A stretch of DNA of 64,000 bases from Odobenus rosmarus divergens. Taxonomy: Eukaryota > Chordata > Mammalia > Carnivora > Odobenidae. Below are positions 43,990-56,158 of the stretch, piece by piece. The stretch spans positions 18,272-82,271 of the forward strand of contig NW_004450467.1 of NCBI RefSeq assembly GCF_000321225.1, written 5' to 3'. The notes beneath the pieces were generated by a model. That model was not told the origin of the DNA. It searched no databases and saw only the letters and a program-made list of their open reading frames with translations. The translations under genes and the position numbers were made by a program. How positions within the stretch are numbered: position 1 is the first letter of the stretch; each line of letters opens with the position of its first letter.

Positions 43990-44520
43990 ATCACATGTAT
44001 TTAATAGACTTTATCTAGGGAAGTACATGTTGACCCGAGAATGTATGTAAGGTGCCCCCACCTAGCCTAGTGTGTCAAAGAAGTAATGGTGGAGTTGAGA
44101 TCTGAAGAGTGAATATATGTTAACCAAGAAGTTTTGAGGGAAGGAAAAACAATGTGCTTACCAGAGGGAACAGAAACATTGTATCTATAGGCCCAAAGGT
44201 GAGTAGAGCAGAGTGATTTTGAATAAGATAAAGACCTGTGTACTTTAGAGTATAGTGAGCAAAGAGGGGAGAGTGAGCTTTGAGGAGTTAGGTAAGGATG
44301 AGATCAAATAAAGCTTTATAGGCTATGTTAATGATGTTGGTCTTTTTTATGAGGCTGATGAGAAGACACTGAAAGTTTTAAGCAGTGGGATGACATTATC
44401 ATTTTTACTTTTTAAAAAGATTACTCATGTTAAGAGTAGAGAACAGATTGGAAGGAGGTTTGTGTATGGATTGGAAGGAGCTCAAGAAGAGATTGGGAGG
44501 AGGCTAGTTTAGAATTGATG
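43990..44520 (+). repeat. Ancient repeat copy
   Basis: ggtggagttgagatctgaag, aggctatgttaatgatgttg and ttttaagcagtgggatgaca align in order with the repeat at 39130. Confidence 0.45.
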
Positions 44521-46165
44521 GTAGCAAGTGGTGGTAAATTATCTAAAATCTCTAGTGCCTGGAATCAATATGGTAGGCTGTGGCTCCTTTTCTTTTTTAG
44601 AAAAAGGAGTGTTTGAGGCTATAGCGATGTTAGAAGTAGTTCAACAAATAGTTAATTTGGTATTCAACAAGTATTTACTGTCTACTCTCTGAAGGACTAT
44701 TCCTAAGTACTGTGATGTCATGTTGTGATGTCTATTATATGTGATATCATTATGTAAAAATCATTGACTAATAGATTATAAAGCCTTAAATTTAGGGAGG
44801 AGAAAAATGATCTATAGTACTGATATTTAAATGAGGAAATATTCTGTATGGAAGAAAATAATTGTTATTTTTGAAAGGTTTTTGATTTTAGTTTTGGCAG
44901 TCAGTAGAATTTTGCTTGTGGAAAGAAAAAGTATCAAGCCGTATTTTTTTTTTTTAAGAGCATCTAGATATTTAGTACATTCCTCTAAAATATTCAAATA
45001 ATACTTTTGCATTAAAGGCAAAACCTAAAATTCCCCTTTTTCTTCTGCTCTCCACGTCCTACTTAAATTGCCTTCCCCAAACTGTTGTCAAGTTTGTTTT
45101 GTATCCTTCCACTTTTTACTCAAAGGTTGAGGTGGTTTGGGAAGATTGATCTGGCATTGGTACAGGATGGATTAGTGAAGAGACAGACTGGATGCCCAAT
45201 GACTAGTCAGAGGACTTGTATTTGTCCAGATGCAAAGAATATTTCTTGAATTTAGATAGCTGCGGTTATGATTGAAAAGGAAGGAATAAATGCAAGTATC
45301 AGGAAACCTTGGTGAAGGGGATATGGGTAGACAGGGCCAGGGAGAAGTCAGATGATTTATTTTACCTATAGCCATTCTCCTCCAGCATAAAGCTAGTATG
45401 CTTTCAGAAGGTAATTTGCAGTCACAGAAGTGAGTCTATAGACCCTCTCTTTTCAACCGTTAGTACACAGTTGGTTCCGACACTTCCCAGGTTTTACTCC
45501 TCCACAGTTGAATTGATTGGCAGAGCAGTGGGTTGGAAAATAGGAATAAGGCTTGACTGTTAGCTGGCTGTGTGGGCAGAATCTGGGAGAGGGAGGAAAG
45601 AGGAAAGGGACTCCAAGGTCTCTGGCTATGTAGTATGAGGACATGAGTTTGAGGTGCAAGTTTTTCCTTCTAATGTTAATTTTGATGTTCTGTCATAATG
45701 TTTTGTATTATAGATATTGACATTTTTAGGCACATAGAATCTTTTTATAAGTACTTCTAAAACATGTGTGACTTATATGTGGATTGAGAATTGTTCTTAT
45801 TAAAAAGAAACTTTTAGAGAGACTTCTAAGGAACAGTTCAGTGTTTAGGAATTTCAGGGAAGATTTCTCATAAAGACTGAGTTTAGCTGAGTCATGAATT
45901 TAAGGAGTTAAGTGGCAAGGGAGGTTGGAAGGCAAGGGATGTAGTTAGTAGGAACAGCATGTGTACCAGTGCATATTTGAGAGAGCTACAAGTGGTTTGC
46001 TTTTGATAGTGTCAGATGTAAGGGAGAGTAGTGGAGGAGATGAGAGCTCAGTCAAAAAATGGGCAGACACACACACACACACGCACGAAAAAAAAACCCA
46101 AAACCAGGCCGACTGCTGCCATTAAACTGTAGATAACCCGTTCAGTGTTTCCTACATTTGAAAAC
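44521..46165. other. Intron DNA, partly old repeat
   Basis: 45830-46060 resembles the ancient repeat again (gaatttcagggaagatttct). The rest is unassigned. A short CA run lies at 46069. Confidence 0.4.
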
Positions 46166-46178
46166 AAACCATGTTTTT

Positions 46179-46350
46179 TTTTTTAACACATTTTTTTTTA
46201 AGATTTTATTTATTTGACAGAGTGACCACAAGTAGGGGGAGCAGCGGGTAGAGGGGAGTGGGGAGCCCAGTACAGGGCTTGATCCCAGGACTCTGTGATC
46301 ATGACCTGAGCCGAAGGCTGACGCTTAAGACTGAGCCACCCAGGTGCCCT
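46179..46350 (-). mobile_element. Can-SINE
   Basis: Flanked by aaaccatgttttt (46166) and aaaccatgtttt (46354); body shortened. Confidence 0.9.
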
Positions 46351-47269
46351 GAGAAACCATGTTTTAAATTTAACACTGATAAGGTGAAATTGTGCTTTTG
46401 CTGAGTCCTGACAGGTATTCTGTTGCTTTGTCTAGACACATTTGGCATAATCAACAGATACGAATGAATAAGTGGGTAAATGCAAGACAATTGATTTATA
46501 GGTCTAAATAAACCGTTTTTGTATGAACTGAGTGTCATGACTCAGGGCTGCTTGCATTAGTGGATTTATTATTAGTGTTTATTAGTATCTTTGGAATGTA
46601 AAGCCACTTACTTCCAATTCGCTTGTGCATTTCTTCCACTCATCCTTATTCCTCACTTCTGCCCACCCAAAACACACACACACAGAAAGGAAGAAAGGCA
46701 GCATGGTACTATCTATATGAAAATCCTTCTACTGTCTGGGTTTTTGTTTTGTTTTACTTTGGTTTTGAGTGAAGAGGTGAGATGGTTTAAGGTGAGAGAA
46801 AGAGTAAATAATATGTTTACATCACTGAGAAGAATTGCAATAAAACATTCCTTTTACAATCAGAAGTCCTAGAAAATTTGCTTCCAAGATGTTTTGACTT
46901 CATGAATACTATAAATCATATTATGATCTTGTTTCTTTATCTTGTGGTTTCATAGAGATCAGAGCCAAACTTACGGCTCCAATTTATTGACTAGGAATGT
47001 GTGGTTTCTGTGGTCTGTGTATTAATGTCCTGGCTTTATCTTTATGTTAATAGTTACCCTGACTTTTATCTTGTATATTTTGCTGTTTTGTACACATTTT
47101 TTATACTGATGTAGTAATAGCTAATGGCCTTAACCGCAGACCAGTGAAATTATAATCTTTTTTTTAAGGGGAGATGAGGATTAGATCAAGTCCAGGCCTC
47201 TGGATTTTTTTTAAAAAGCTCACCAGCAGGTGTTGATATCCTCTCAGGGTTGAGAATCACTTGTTCTAG
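46351..47269. other. Intron DNA without a recognised element
   Basis: No gene or repeat recognised. Confidence 0.45.
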
Positions 47270-47490
47270 AGCAGGATGTTTTCAGCAAAGGGCTGGGGAT
47301 AGTAATTATTTTAGGTTTTGTAGGCCATATGATCTGTCATAACTACTCAACTCTCCCTTTGGAGTAAGAAAGCCATAGATGTCATGTAAATTAATAGGTA
47401 TGACTGTGTTCTAATAAAACTTTGTTTACAAAAACAGGAGCAGTGTTTAGCCCAAGGATCATAGTTTGTAGAGCCCTGTTCTACAGCCTG
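47270..47490 (+). repeat. hAT-type DNA transposon fossil (likely)
   Basis: gggctggggatagtaattat, gttttgtaggccatatgatc and ctaataaaactttgtttaca match a well-known non-autonomous element. The exact family is not settled. Confidence 0.55.
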
Positions 47491-47599
47491 AACTTCAGTG
47501 ACTGTGCTATACTGTTGTTGGACCAAAACTGTGTTTGAGCTAACATATTGAGGTTAATGGATTTCTTCCTTTTTCTTAAATAGACTTTTATTTATTTTT

Positions 47600-47836
47600 T
47601 TTTAAAGATTTGTTTTGTTTTGTTTTTTTAAAAGATTTTACTCACTTATTTGAGAGCAAGAGGGAGAGAGAGAGAGAACAAGCACGGGGAGCTGCAGAGG
47701 GAGACGGAGAAGGAAGCTCCCTTCTGGGCAGGGAGCCTGATGTGATGAGGAGCTTGATCCCAGGACCCTGGGATCATGACCTGGGATCATGACCCGAGCC
47801 GAAGGCAGACGCTTAATTGAGCCACCCAGGCACCCC
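47600..47836 (-). mobile_element. Can-SINE with small duplication
   Basis: First of three same-strand copies. cctgggatcatgac is present twice in tandem near 47766-47793. Confidence 0.9.
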
Positions 47837-47861
47837 TTTTTAATTTTTTAAATTTTTAAAT

Positions 47862-48050
47862 TTTTTTTTAAAGATTTTATTTATTTGGCAGAGACAGAGA
47901 TAGTGAGAGCAGGAACACAAGCAGCGGGAGAGTGGGAGAAGCAGGCTTCCCCCCGAGGAGGGAGCCCGATGTGGGACTCGATTCCAGTACCCTGGGATCA
48001 TGACCTGAGCCGAAGGCAGACGCTTAACGACTGAGCCACCCAGGCACCCC
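47862..48050 (-). mobile_element. Can-SINE
   Basis: Second of the row; A/T-only joints hide the target duplication. Confidence 0.92.
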
Positions 48051-48068
48051 TAAATTTTTAAATTTTTT

Positions 48069-48267
48069 AAAAAAGATTTTATTTATTTATTTGACAGAGC
48101 ATGCACAAGAGAGGGAACACAAGCAGGGGAGGGGTAGAGGGAGAAGCAGACTCCCTGCTAAGCAGGGAGCCCAGTGCAGGGCTCCATCCCAGGACTTGAT
48201 CCCAGAACTCTGGGATCATGACCTGACCGAAGGCAGATGCTTAACAACTGAGCCATCCAGGTGCCCC
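48069..48267 (-). mobile_element. Can-SINE
   Basis: Third of the row; separated by taaatttttaaatttttt. Confidence 0.92.
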
Positions 48268-49083
48268 ATTTTTTTTAAGTAAACTTTTTAAGAGTATTTT
48301 TAATTTCGCAGCAAAACCTAGTGGAAAGTATGGAGATTTCGCATATACTCTCTATCCCTACACATGCATGACCTCCCACACTATCATCATCCCCCACTGG
48401 GATGGTTTATTTGTTATAGTTGATGAACCTGCATTGACTCATCATTATCACCCAGAGTCTATAGTTTACTAGTTTCCATAGTTTAGGGTTAACTTTTGTC
48501 ATTGTACTTTCTCTAGGTTTTGACAAATGTGTAATGACAGCTACACACCATTATAGTGTCATACACAGTAGTTCCGCTGCCCTAAAAATCCTCTGTGCTT
48601 CACCTATTCATTCCTCCTTTCTCATCCCAGGCAATCAGTGATCTTTTTACTGTCTCCATTAGTCTGCAAGAATATCATATAGTAGTTGGAATCATACATT
48701 ATGTACCCTTTTCAGATTGGCTTTTTTCACGTAGTAATATTCATTTAAGGTTTCTCCATGTCCTTTCCTATCTTGATAGTTCATTTGTTTTAAGTTCTGA
48801 ATAATATTCCATTGTTTGGATGTACTACAGTTTATTTATCAGTTCAGTCTACTGAAGGACATCTTGGTTGCTTCCAGGTTTTGGCAATTACAAGTAAAAG
48901 TTGCTATGAACATTTTTATGCAAGTTTTTATTTATACATAGTTTGGAAACCCAAAGTGGCTGTACCGTTTTGCATTCTCATCATGGATGAATGAAAGTTC
49001 TACTTGCTCCATATCCTTATCAGCATTTGGTGTTGTCATTGTTCTGGATTTTGGCCATTTTAATAGGTATATGTGATAACTTG

Positions 49084-49290
49084 TTTTATTTATTTTACTT
49101 TTTATTATTATTTAAGGATTTTATTTGAGAGCGAGAGAGAGAGAGAGAGCATGAGCTGGGGGAGAGGCAGAGGGAGAGGGAGAAACAGGCTCTGAGCAGG
49201 GAGCCCGATGTGGGGCTCAGTCCCAAGACCCTGGGATCATGACCTGAGCCGAAGGCAGACGTTTAACTGACAGAGCCACCCAGGCACCCC
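49084..49290 (-). mobile_element. Can-SINE, train member 1
   Basis: Flanked by tgtgataacttg at 49072 and 49291. Confidence 0.93.
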
Positions 49291-49302
49291 TGTGATAACT
49301 TG

Positions 49303-49547
49303 GTTTGTTTTGTTTTGTTTTATTTATTTTATTGTTTTATTTTTATTTTATTTATTTTATTTTTAGATTTTATTTATTTGACAGAGAGAGACACAGCGGG
49401 AGAGGGAACACAAGTAGGGGGAGTGGGAGAGGGAGAAGCAGGCTTCCCGCCGAGCAGGGAGCCTGGTGTAGGGCTCGATCTCAGGACCCTGGGATCATGA
49501 CCTGAGCCGAAGGCAGACGCTTAACAACTGAGCCACCCAGGAGCCCC
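49303..49547 (-). mobile_element. Can-SINE, train member 2
   Basis: Lies between the second and third copies of tgtgataacttg (49291, 49548). The tail side is a long TTTTA-rich stretch. Confidence 0.93.
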
Positions 49548-49667
49548 TGTGATAACTTGTTTTAAATTGCATTCCCTGATGACATATGATGTGGAGCATA
49601 TTTTCATATGCTTATTTTCTGTGTATCTTGTTTGATAAGGTGTCTGTAAGGTCTTTGGCCCATTTTT

Positions 49668-50542
49668 TTTTTTTTTTTTTTGAGAGAACAGCTCCACATT
49701 ATCTTTTATTTATACAAAAAGGGCATATTTAGCAAAAGACACTGAAAAAAGAGTCGCTATGGCCCAGGAGACAAGGCAGGGAGGTGACAGGCCTTTGGAG
49801 GCCCTGCTTAGGGGAGGAGTCTGGGAAAAGTGGTGAAAAGTCTTGGATAACTTCTGACTGGTGGGGGCCACAGAAAGGAGCAAGCTCCAGTTGGATCAAC
49901 ACTGTTGGCAGGTCATGGGTGGGACTCACAGCGACCTCACTACTAACTCTCGAAAGAGTCCCAGTCAGTGCTTTTGACTAAAGTGAGAGCCCCTCTGGTT
50001 CCTGGAGGGCACCCACCAAGCGACACAGGACAGGAAGCCCAGGTTGGGAAGTGCAACTCGGGATGAAGGCCAGGGAGAAGCAGGTGCTCTGCAGTGGCCA
50101 GGAAAGGTCCATACTTGGTGGCGGAGTTGCGTCCTGTTACGTTCGGGCGTTCCGCTCTATCTCTGCCAGGCACTCTGACTAGGGCCCGGGCATGGATGAT
50201 GCCTCTCTTCAGGCGCTTCATGGCGCTCTTGCTGCCAGCATAGGTAGGCTGGATCTCTTTGCCCATCTCCTCTATGACCGACAGCAGGTCCATGTAGGTG
50301 CTCTGGGAGCCCTGGGCTCCGGGTGGTCTGCACATAGCCCATGGAGGGCGGTCTGAAGTCGTTAAACAGGGGTCTGAAAGGGGCAGCGGCTCCTGGCACC
50401 GAGCCCGATGGCGATGGGACACTTCCGGCTGTTGGTACTGGGGTGCCGGGCCCAGGGGTGCTGGAGCTGGGGGTGCTGCTAGGGGTGGGGGCAGTGGGTT
50501 TGTAGGACATCCCCAACTCTTGGGTGCGGCAGATGCCGGCCC
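49668..50542 (-). pseudogene. CDK2AP2: Processed pseudogene of CDK2AP2
   Basis: An intronless copy of CDK2-associated protein 2 (parent 126 residues). The start codon is at 50510 ([14 protein letters not shown]) and the frame runs through PFRPLFNDF and GYVQ. It then loses about eight bases, and the continuation ([35 protein letters not shown]) is in another frame. A further 2-base loss after ALVR breaks the end. The ancestral stop is at about 50139-50137, and about 455 bases of 3' UTR follow. Hallmarks of L1-driven retrotransposition are present: no introns, an 18-bp poly-T (poly-A on the copy's strand) at 49663-49680, and a perfect 16-bp duplication tctttggcccattttt at 49652-49667 and 50543-50558. 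It lies antisense to ABI1 and inside an older L1. Confidence 0.95.
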
Positions 50543-52117
50543 TCTTTGGCCCATTTTTAATTGGATTGTTTGTTTTCTTATTGTTGAGTTTTAAGAGCTC
50601 TTTATAGTTTTTTGGATAATAATCTTTATCAGGTATGCTTTGCAAATATTTTCTCCCATTCTGTGTCTTGTCTTTTCATTCTCTTGATGGTGTCTTTGCA
50701 GGGCAGAAATTTTTAATTAAATTTCTTTTTAGAAATTTTTAATTTTAATGAAGTCCAATTTATTAAGTCTTTGATGGATTATGTCTTTAATATATCTAAA
50801 AAGTCATTGCCAAACCCAAGGTCACCTAGATTTTCTTCTATGTTACCTTCTAGGAGTTTCATAGTTTTGGGTTTTACATTTAAGTAGGTCTGTAATAAAT
50901 TTTAAGTTAATTGTTGTGAAGGATGTAAGGTCTTTGTTTAGATTCATTTTTTTTTTTTTTTGCACATGGATGTCTATGTGTTCCAGCACCATTTGTTGAA
51001 AAGATTTTTCTTGCTCCATTGTATTGCCTTTGTTCCCTTGTCAGTGATCAATTGCGTATATTTATGTGGGCCTATTTCTGGACTCTGTTCTTTTGATCTA
51101 TATTTCTATTCTCTTGCCAGTATCACACTGACTTGATTACTGTAGCTTTATGGTAAGTCTTGAAGTTGGGTAGTGTCAGTTCTCCAACTTTGTTCTCAAA
51201 ATTGTGTGTTGGCTATTCTAGCTCTTTTGTCTCTCCATATAAATTTTACTTATTTATTAGGTTTTTTTCCAGGTACACTGAGATATAATTGATATGCAAC
51301 ATTGTGTAAATTTAAGGTGTACAACGTGATGATTTGGTACCCCTATACATTACAGAATGATTACCATAATAGGGTTAGTTAACACCTCCATCATCTCACA
51401 TAATTACCACTTTGTTTTGTGGTAAGAGCCTTTAAGATCCACTCTCAGCAACCTTTCAGATATATGATACAGTATTATTAATACTGTTGTTACCATGCTG
51501 TACGTTAGATTTCCCCAGAACTTGTTCATCTCATAACTGGAAGTTTGTACCCTTTACCCACATTTCCCCATTCCTCCCACCCCCACCCTTGGCAACCACT
51601 GTAAACTGTTTCTATGAGTTTGGCTTTTTTTTGATTTCACATATAAGTTGGTACTGTATAGTTTTTTATGGTATACCCATGCCCTCAGGGTCCATCCTAT
51701 GTTGCCGCAAATGGCAGGATTTCCCATTTCTCATGGCTGAATATAGTTCTTTGTGTGTGTTTGTATGTACCACATCTTTATTCATTCATCTGTAGATGGA
51801 CACTTCAGTGTGTTTCCATATCATGGCTGTTATGAATAATGTTATAGTGAACATTCTTCTCTGTTACCTTCTAGGAGTTTTAGGATATCTCTCCAAGTGG
51901 AGAGTGCAGATACCTCTCCAAGATTCTGATTTCATTTCATTTGGATATATACCTAGAGATGGGATTTCTGGATCATATAGTAGTTCTATTTTTATTTTTT
52001 TTTTTCAGAAACCTTCATACTGTTTTCCATAGTGACTACACCAGTTTACACACACCAATTGGCCACATGCCTAAAGGTTTCCCTTTCCTCCACATCCTCA
52101 CCAGCACTTATGTCTTA

Positions 52118-52261
52118 CCGTTCATTTGTTTTTGTTCTTTTGAAGTAGGCTCAATGCCCAGTGTGGAGCTCAGTGTGGGGCTTGAACTCACAACCCCGAG
52201 ATCAAGAACTGAGCTGAGATCAAGAGTCTGACATTTAACCGACGGAGCCACCCAGGCATCC
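52118..52261 (-). mobile_element. Short old-type Can-SINE
   Basis: agtgtggggcttgaactcac to gagccacccaggcatccc; flanked by tatgtctt-like repeats. Confidence 0.8.
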
Positions 52262-52334
52262 CATGTCTTGTCTTTTTGATGATAGCCATTCTAATAGGTG
52301 GGAAGTGATTATGATTTTGATTTGCACTTTTTTA

Positions 52335-52479
52335 AGGTAAATTTTCCTGCCTTATTTTTTTCTTTTTTAAAAAAATTTTAATTTATTTAAAATAATCTCT
52401 ACACCCAGTGTGGGGCTTGAACTCATGACCCTGAGATCAGGAGCCTCATGCTCTACTCACTGAGCCAGCCAGGCACCCC
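52335..52479 (-). mobile_element. Short old-type Can-SINE
   Basis: taatctctacacccagtgtg to gagccagccaggcacccc; flanked by tgatttgcactttt and tgatttgcctt. Confidence 0.82.
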
Positions 52480-52953
52480 TGATTTGCCTTGTTCTGGTGA
52501 TTAGTGATGTTGAGCATCTTTTCATGTACTTGTTGGCCATTTGTATGTCTTCTTTGGAAAATTCTTCAGGTTTTCTGCCTTATTTGTTTATTTGCTTGCA
52601 TGCTTGCTGTTGAGTTGTAGGAATTCCATACACACACACACACTTTGGATATTAACTCATTTCCTGATAGGTGGTTTGCAAATACTTTCTCCTATTCGTA
52701 GGTTGCCTTATCATTCTGTTGATTTTTTTTGTGTGGTTTTTTTTGTTGTTGTTGATTTTTTTTTTTGCTTTGCTGTAGGTTTTTAGTTTGATGTAATTCC
52801 ACTTAATTTATTTTTGCTTTTGTGGCTGGTGCTTTTGGTATCCTATTCAAAAAGGTCATTGTCAGGATTAATGTCAGGGAGCTTTTTCCCTGTGTTTTCC
52901 CTATGTTTTCTTCTATGGTTTCAGGTCTTATGTTTAAGTCTTTAAGCCTTTTT

Positions 52954-53350
52954 GAGTTAATTTCTTTAATTAACATACAATGTATTATTAGTTTCAGAGG
53001 TACAGGTCTGTGATTCATCAGCCTTATATAATACCCAGTGCTCATTACATCACATGCCCTCCTTAATGTCCATCACCCAGTTACCTCATCCCTCTATCCC
53101 CTACCCCTCCAGCAACCCTTAGTTTGTTTCCTATGCTTAAGAGTCTCTTATGGTTTATCTCCTTCTCTGCTTTCATCTTGTTTTATTTTTTTCCTCTCTT
53201 CCCCTCTTCCCCTATGATCCTCTGTTTTGTTTCTTATATTCTGCATGTCAGTGAGATGATATAATTGTCTTCCTCTGATTGACTTATTTCGCTTAATGTA
53301 ATACCCTCTAATTCCATCCACGTTGTTGCAAACTCTTTGAGTTAATTTTT
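52954..53350 (-). mobile_element. Carnivore L1 3' end, nested
   Basis: ttaacatacaatgtattatt to ttgacttatttcgcttaatg, reversed; flanked by tttgagttaattt on both sides, inside the older L1. Confidence 0.88.
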
Positions 53351-54853
53351 GTGAATGGTATAAGATAGGGGTTTAATTTCATTCTTTTGCATGTGAATAT
53401 CCAGTTTTCCAAACACCATTTATTAAAGAGATTATTCTTTCTCCACTGAGTGTTCTTGACTTCCTTGTCAAATGTTACCAGACCATATATGTGAGGGTTT
53501 ATTTCTGGGCTCTCAGTTCTGTTCCACTGGTCTATGTGTCTGTTTTTATTCCAGTGCCATACTTTTTGGATTAATAGAGCTTTCTAATACTGTTTAAAAT
53601 CAGGAAGTGTGATGCCTCTACCTTTGTTCTTTTTTCTTTAGGATTCCTTTGCCTATTTGGGATAGATTGTGGTTCTGTATAAAATTTAGGATTGTTTTTT
53701 CTTTCAGTGACAAATGCCATTGGAATTTTGATAGGGATTGCATTGGCTTTATAGATGGCTTTGGGCAGTACGGGTATTTAACAGTATTCTTCCCCTCCGT
53801 GAACATGGGATATTTTTCCATTTATTTGTATGTTCAGTTACTTTCATCAAAGTCTTATAGTTTTCACAGTACAGATCTTTCACCTCTTTGGTTAAGTTTT
53901 TTCATGTATATTTTATTGTTTTTGATGTTACTATATAAAATTAATACAATTACAGTACAAAAAGTTGTATTTTATTGTTTGTGATGTATTGCTTTGTATG
54001 CTCTTAATGGAATTAAAAAATTCTTTTTCATGTATTTCATTGTTAGTGTATTGAAATGCAATTGATTTCTGTGTGCCAATTTTGTATCCTGCAAATTTAC
54101 TGAGTTCTCTTATTCTGGTATTTTTTGATGGAGTCTTTAGAATATTGTACAGAGAAGGTCATATCATCTGCAAACAGACTGTTACTGCTTCCTTTCTGAT
54201 TTGGATGCTTTTTGTTTCTTTTTCTTGTGTAATTGCTCTGGCCAGAACTTCCAGTAGAATAGAGGTAATGAAAGTGGGCACCCTTACCTTGTTGCTGATA
54301 TTAGAGGAAACGTTTTTTAATCTTTTACCCTAGAATATGATGTTAGCAGTGTGCTTGTCATATATGACTCTCATTATGTTGATGAGCATTGTTTCTATAA
54401 CCAATTTGTTGAGGGTTTTAATTTTGAAAGGATGTTGAATTTGGTCAAACACTTTTTCTGCATCTGTTGAGGTGATTATACGATTTTTATTTTTCATTCT
54501 CTTAATGTATATAACACATACTGATTTGCCTATGTTCAAACATCCTTGCATTTCAGAGATAGATCCCTTCTGGTCATGTTTATGATCTTTTTAATGTGCT
54601 GTTGAATTCAATTTACTAATACTTGTTGAGAATTTTTACATGTATATCATCAGGGATATGGGCCTGTAGTTTTTCTTGTAGTGACCTTATCTAGCTTTGA
54701 TGTCAAGGTAATTTTGGCCTTATAAAATGAGTTTGGGAGTGTTCTCCTCAGTTTTTAGAAGAGTCTGAAAAAGATTGGTGTTAATTCTTTTAAGTATTTG
54801 GTAGAATTCACCAGGGAAACCATCTGGTAATGGCTTTTGTTTGTTGGGAAATT

Positions 54854-55051
54854 AAAAAAAAAATACATTATTTTGTTTATTTGAGAGAGAGTGCATGTGC
54901 GTTAGGGGGGGGAGCAGCAGAGGGAGAGGGACAAGCAGATTCCACGCTGAGCATGGAGGCCAGTGTGGGGCCAGTCCCACTACCCTGAGACCACGATCTG
55001 AGCCAAAACCAAGAGTTGGTCACTCAACTGACTAAGCTACCTAGGCGCCCC
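54854..55051 (-). mobile_element. Can-SINE (old)
   Basis: Flanked by tgttgggaaatt (about 54842) and tgttgggagatt (55052). Confidence 0.9.
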
Positions 55052-55298
55052 TGTTGGGAGATTTTTGATTACTGATTCCATATCTTTACTTGTCATTTTT
55101 CTGTTCAGATTTTCTGTTTCTTCCTGATTTGGTCTTGGTAGGTTGTGTGTTTATACAGATTTATTCATTTCTTCTAGTTTATCCAGTTTGTTGGTGTATT
55201 AATTGTCCATTGGAGCCTGTTCTGATTCTTTGTTTCTTTGGTTTGTGTTAGAATATTTTCTTTCATTTCTGATTTTGAGTTTTTCTTTTCCTCTTTCT

Positions 55299-55488
55299 TT
55301 TTTTTTTAAGATTTTATTTATTTATTAGAGAGAGAGAACACAAGCAGGGGGAGTGGCAGGCAGAGGGAGAGGGAGAAGCAGGCTCCCCACTGAACAGGGA
55401 GCCCAATGCGGGGCTCTGTCCCAGGACCTTGGGATCATGACCTGAGCCAAAGGTAGATGCTTAACCGACTGAACCACCCAGGCACCCC
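55299..55488 (-). mobile_element. Can-SINE
   Basis: Complete reversed copy at the left-over end of the L1. Confidence 0.92.
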
Positions 55489-55784
55489 TGGCATTTAGAT
55501 TTCTAACTGGTTAAATTATTTGGTTTGGATTCAGTATCTGGTAATTTATTAATAAAGTATTTCTTCCTCTTTTGTGTCTTTCTATTTTTGTGTGTGTGTG
55601 ACTTTCTATTTTATAACTGATGTGTGTGTGAACAGAACATCTCTCTGTTCATATCTCAGATTTTTTGGACTAGCTACACAAATGATTCTTCATCTCTTTT
55701 TGGCGTGGCTATAACTTAAAAATTCAATTGATTTCAGTAGAGGTTTATTAATTGAGTCTTATACTTTTATAATTCTCATTTTTT

Positions 55785-56158
55785 AAATTTATTTTTATTA
55801 TTATGTTAATCACCATACATTACATCATTAGTTTTTTTTTTATTTTTTTAAAAGATTTTATTTATTTGACAGAGAGAGCACAAGCAGAGGGAGAGAGAGG
55901 GAGAAGCAGGCTCCCTGCTGAGCAAGGAGCCCGATGTGGCACTCGATCCCAGGACCCTGGGATCATGACCCGGGCCGAAGGCAGCCGCTTAACCGACTGA
56001 GCCACCCGGGCGTCCCTACATCATTAGTTTTTGATGTAGTGTTCCATGATTCATTATTTGTGTATAACACCCAGTGCTCCACGCAGAACGTGCCCTCTTT
56101 AATACCCATTACCAGGCTAACCCATCCTCCCACCCCCCCTCCCCTCTAGAACCCTCAG
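55785..56158 (-). mobile_element. Carnivore L1 3' end, split by a SINE
   Basis: ttatgttaatcaccatacat and, after the SINE, gatgtagtgttccatgattc to ctctagaaccctcagtttgt. Confidence 0.88.
55837..56016 (-). mobile_element. Can-SINE nested in the L1 end
   Basis: Flanked by tacatcattagttttt at 55821 and 56017. Confidence 0.95.

Larger units (their letters stand above)
48268..51240 (-). mobile_element. Old L1, 3' UTR and ORF2 end, interrupted
   Basis: Reversed L1: 3' UTR-like 48290-48620, ORF2-end 48650-49080 and 49560-49651, then 50559-51240. It is interrupted by two SINEs and by the CDK2AP2 retrocopy. All frames are broken. Confidence 0.75.
51250..55298 (-). mobile_element. Second old L1, 3' UTR and much of ORF2
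   Basis: Reversed L1 beginning with 3' UTR text (ttgatatgcaacattgtgta) and running through ORF2 (gttgaatttggtcaaacact, gatcatatagtagttctatt). It has SINEs at 52118, 52335 and 54854 and a younger L1 end at 52972. It is a non-coding relic with many stops. Confidence 0.8.

Noticed and set aside
46591..46872. 93-codon frame with a hydrophobic stretch
   Set aside because: No family resemblance and no supporting signals; lies in plain intron sequence.
49943..50554. Functional CDK2AP2 gene
   Set aside because: The reading frame is broken twice and the copy has poly-A and target duplications, so it is a processed pseudogene.
53618..54551. Reverse-transcriptase frames as a functional gene
   Set aside because: They are short pieces of a decayed L1 ORF2 with many stops and insertions.
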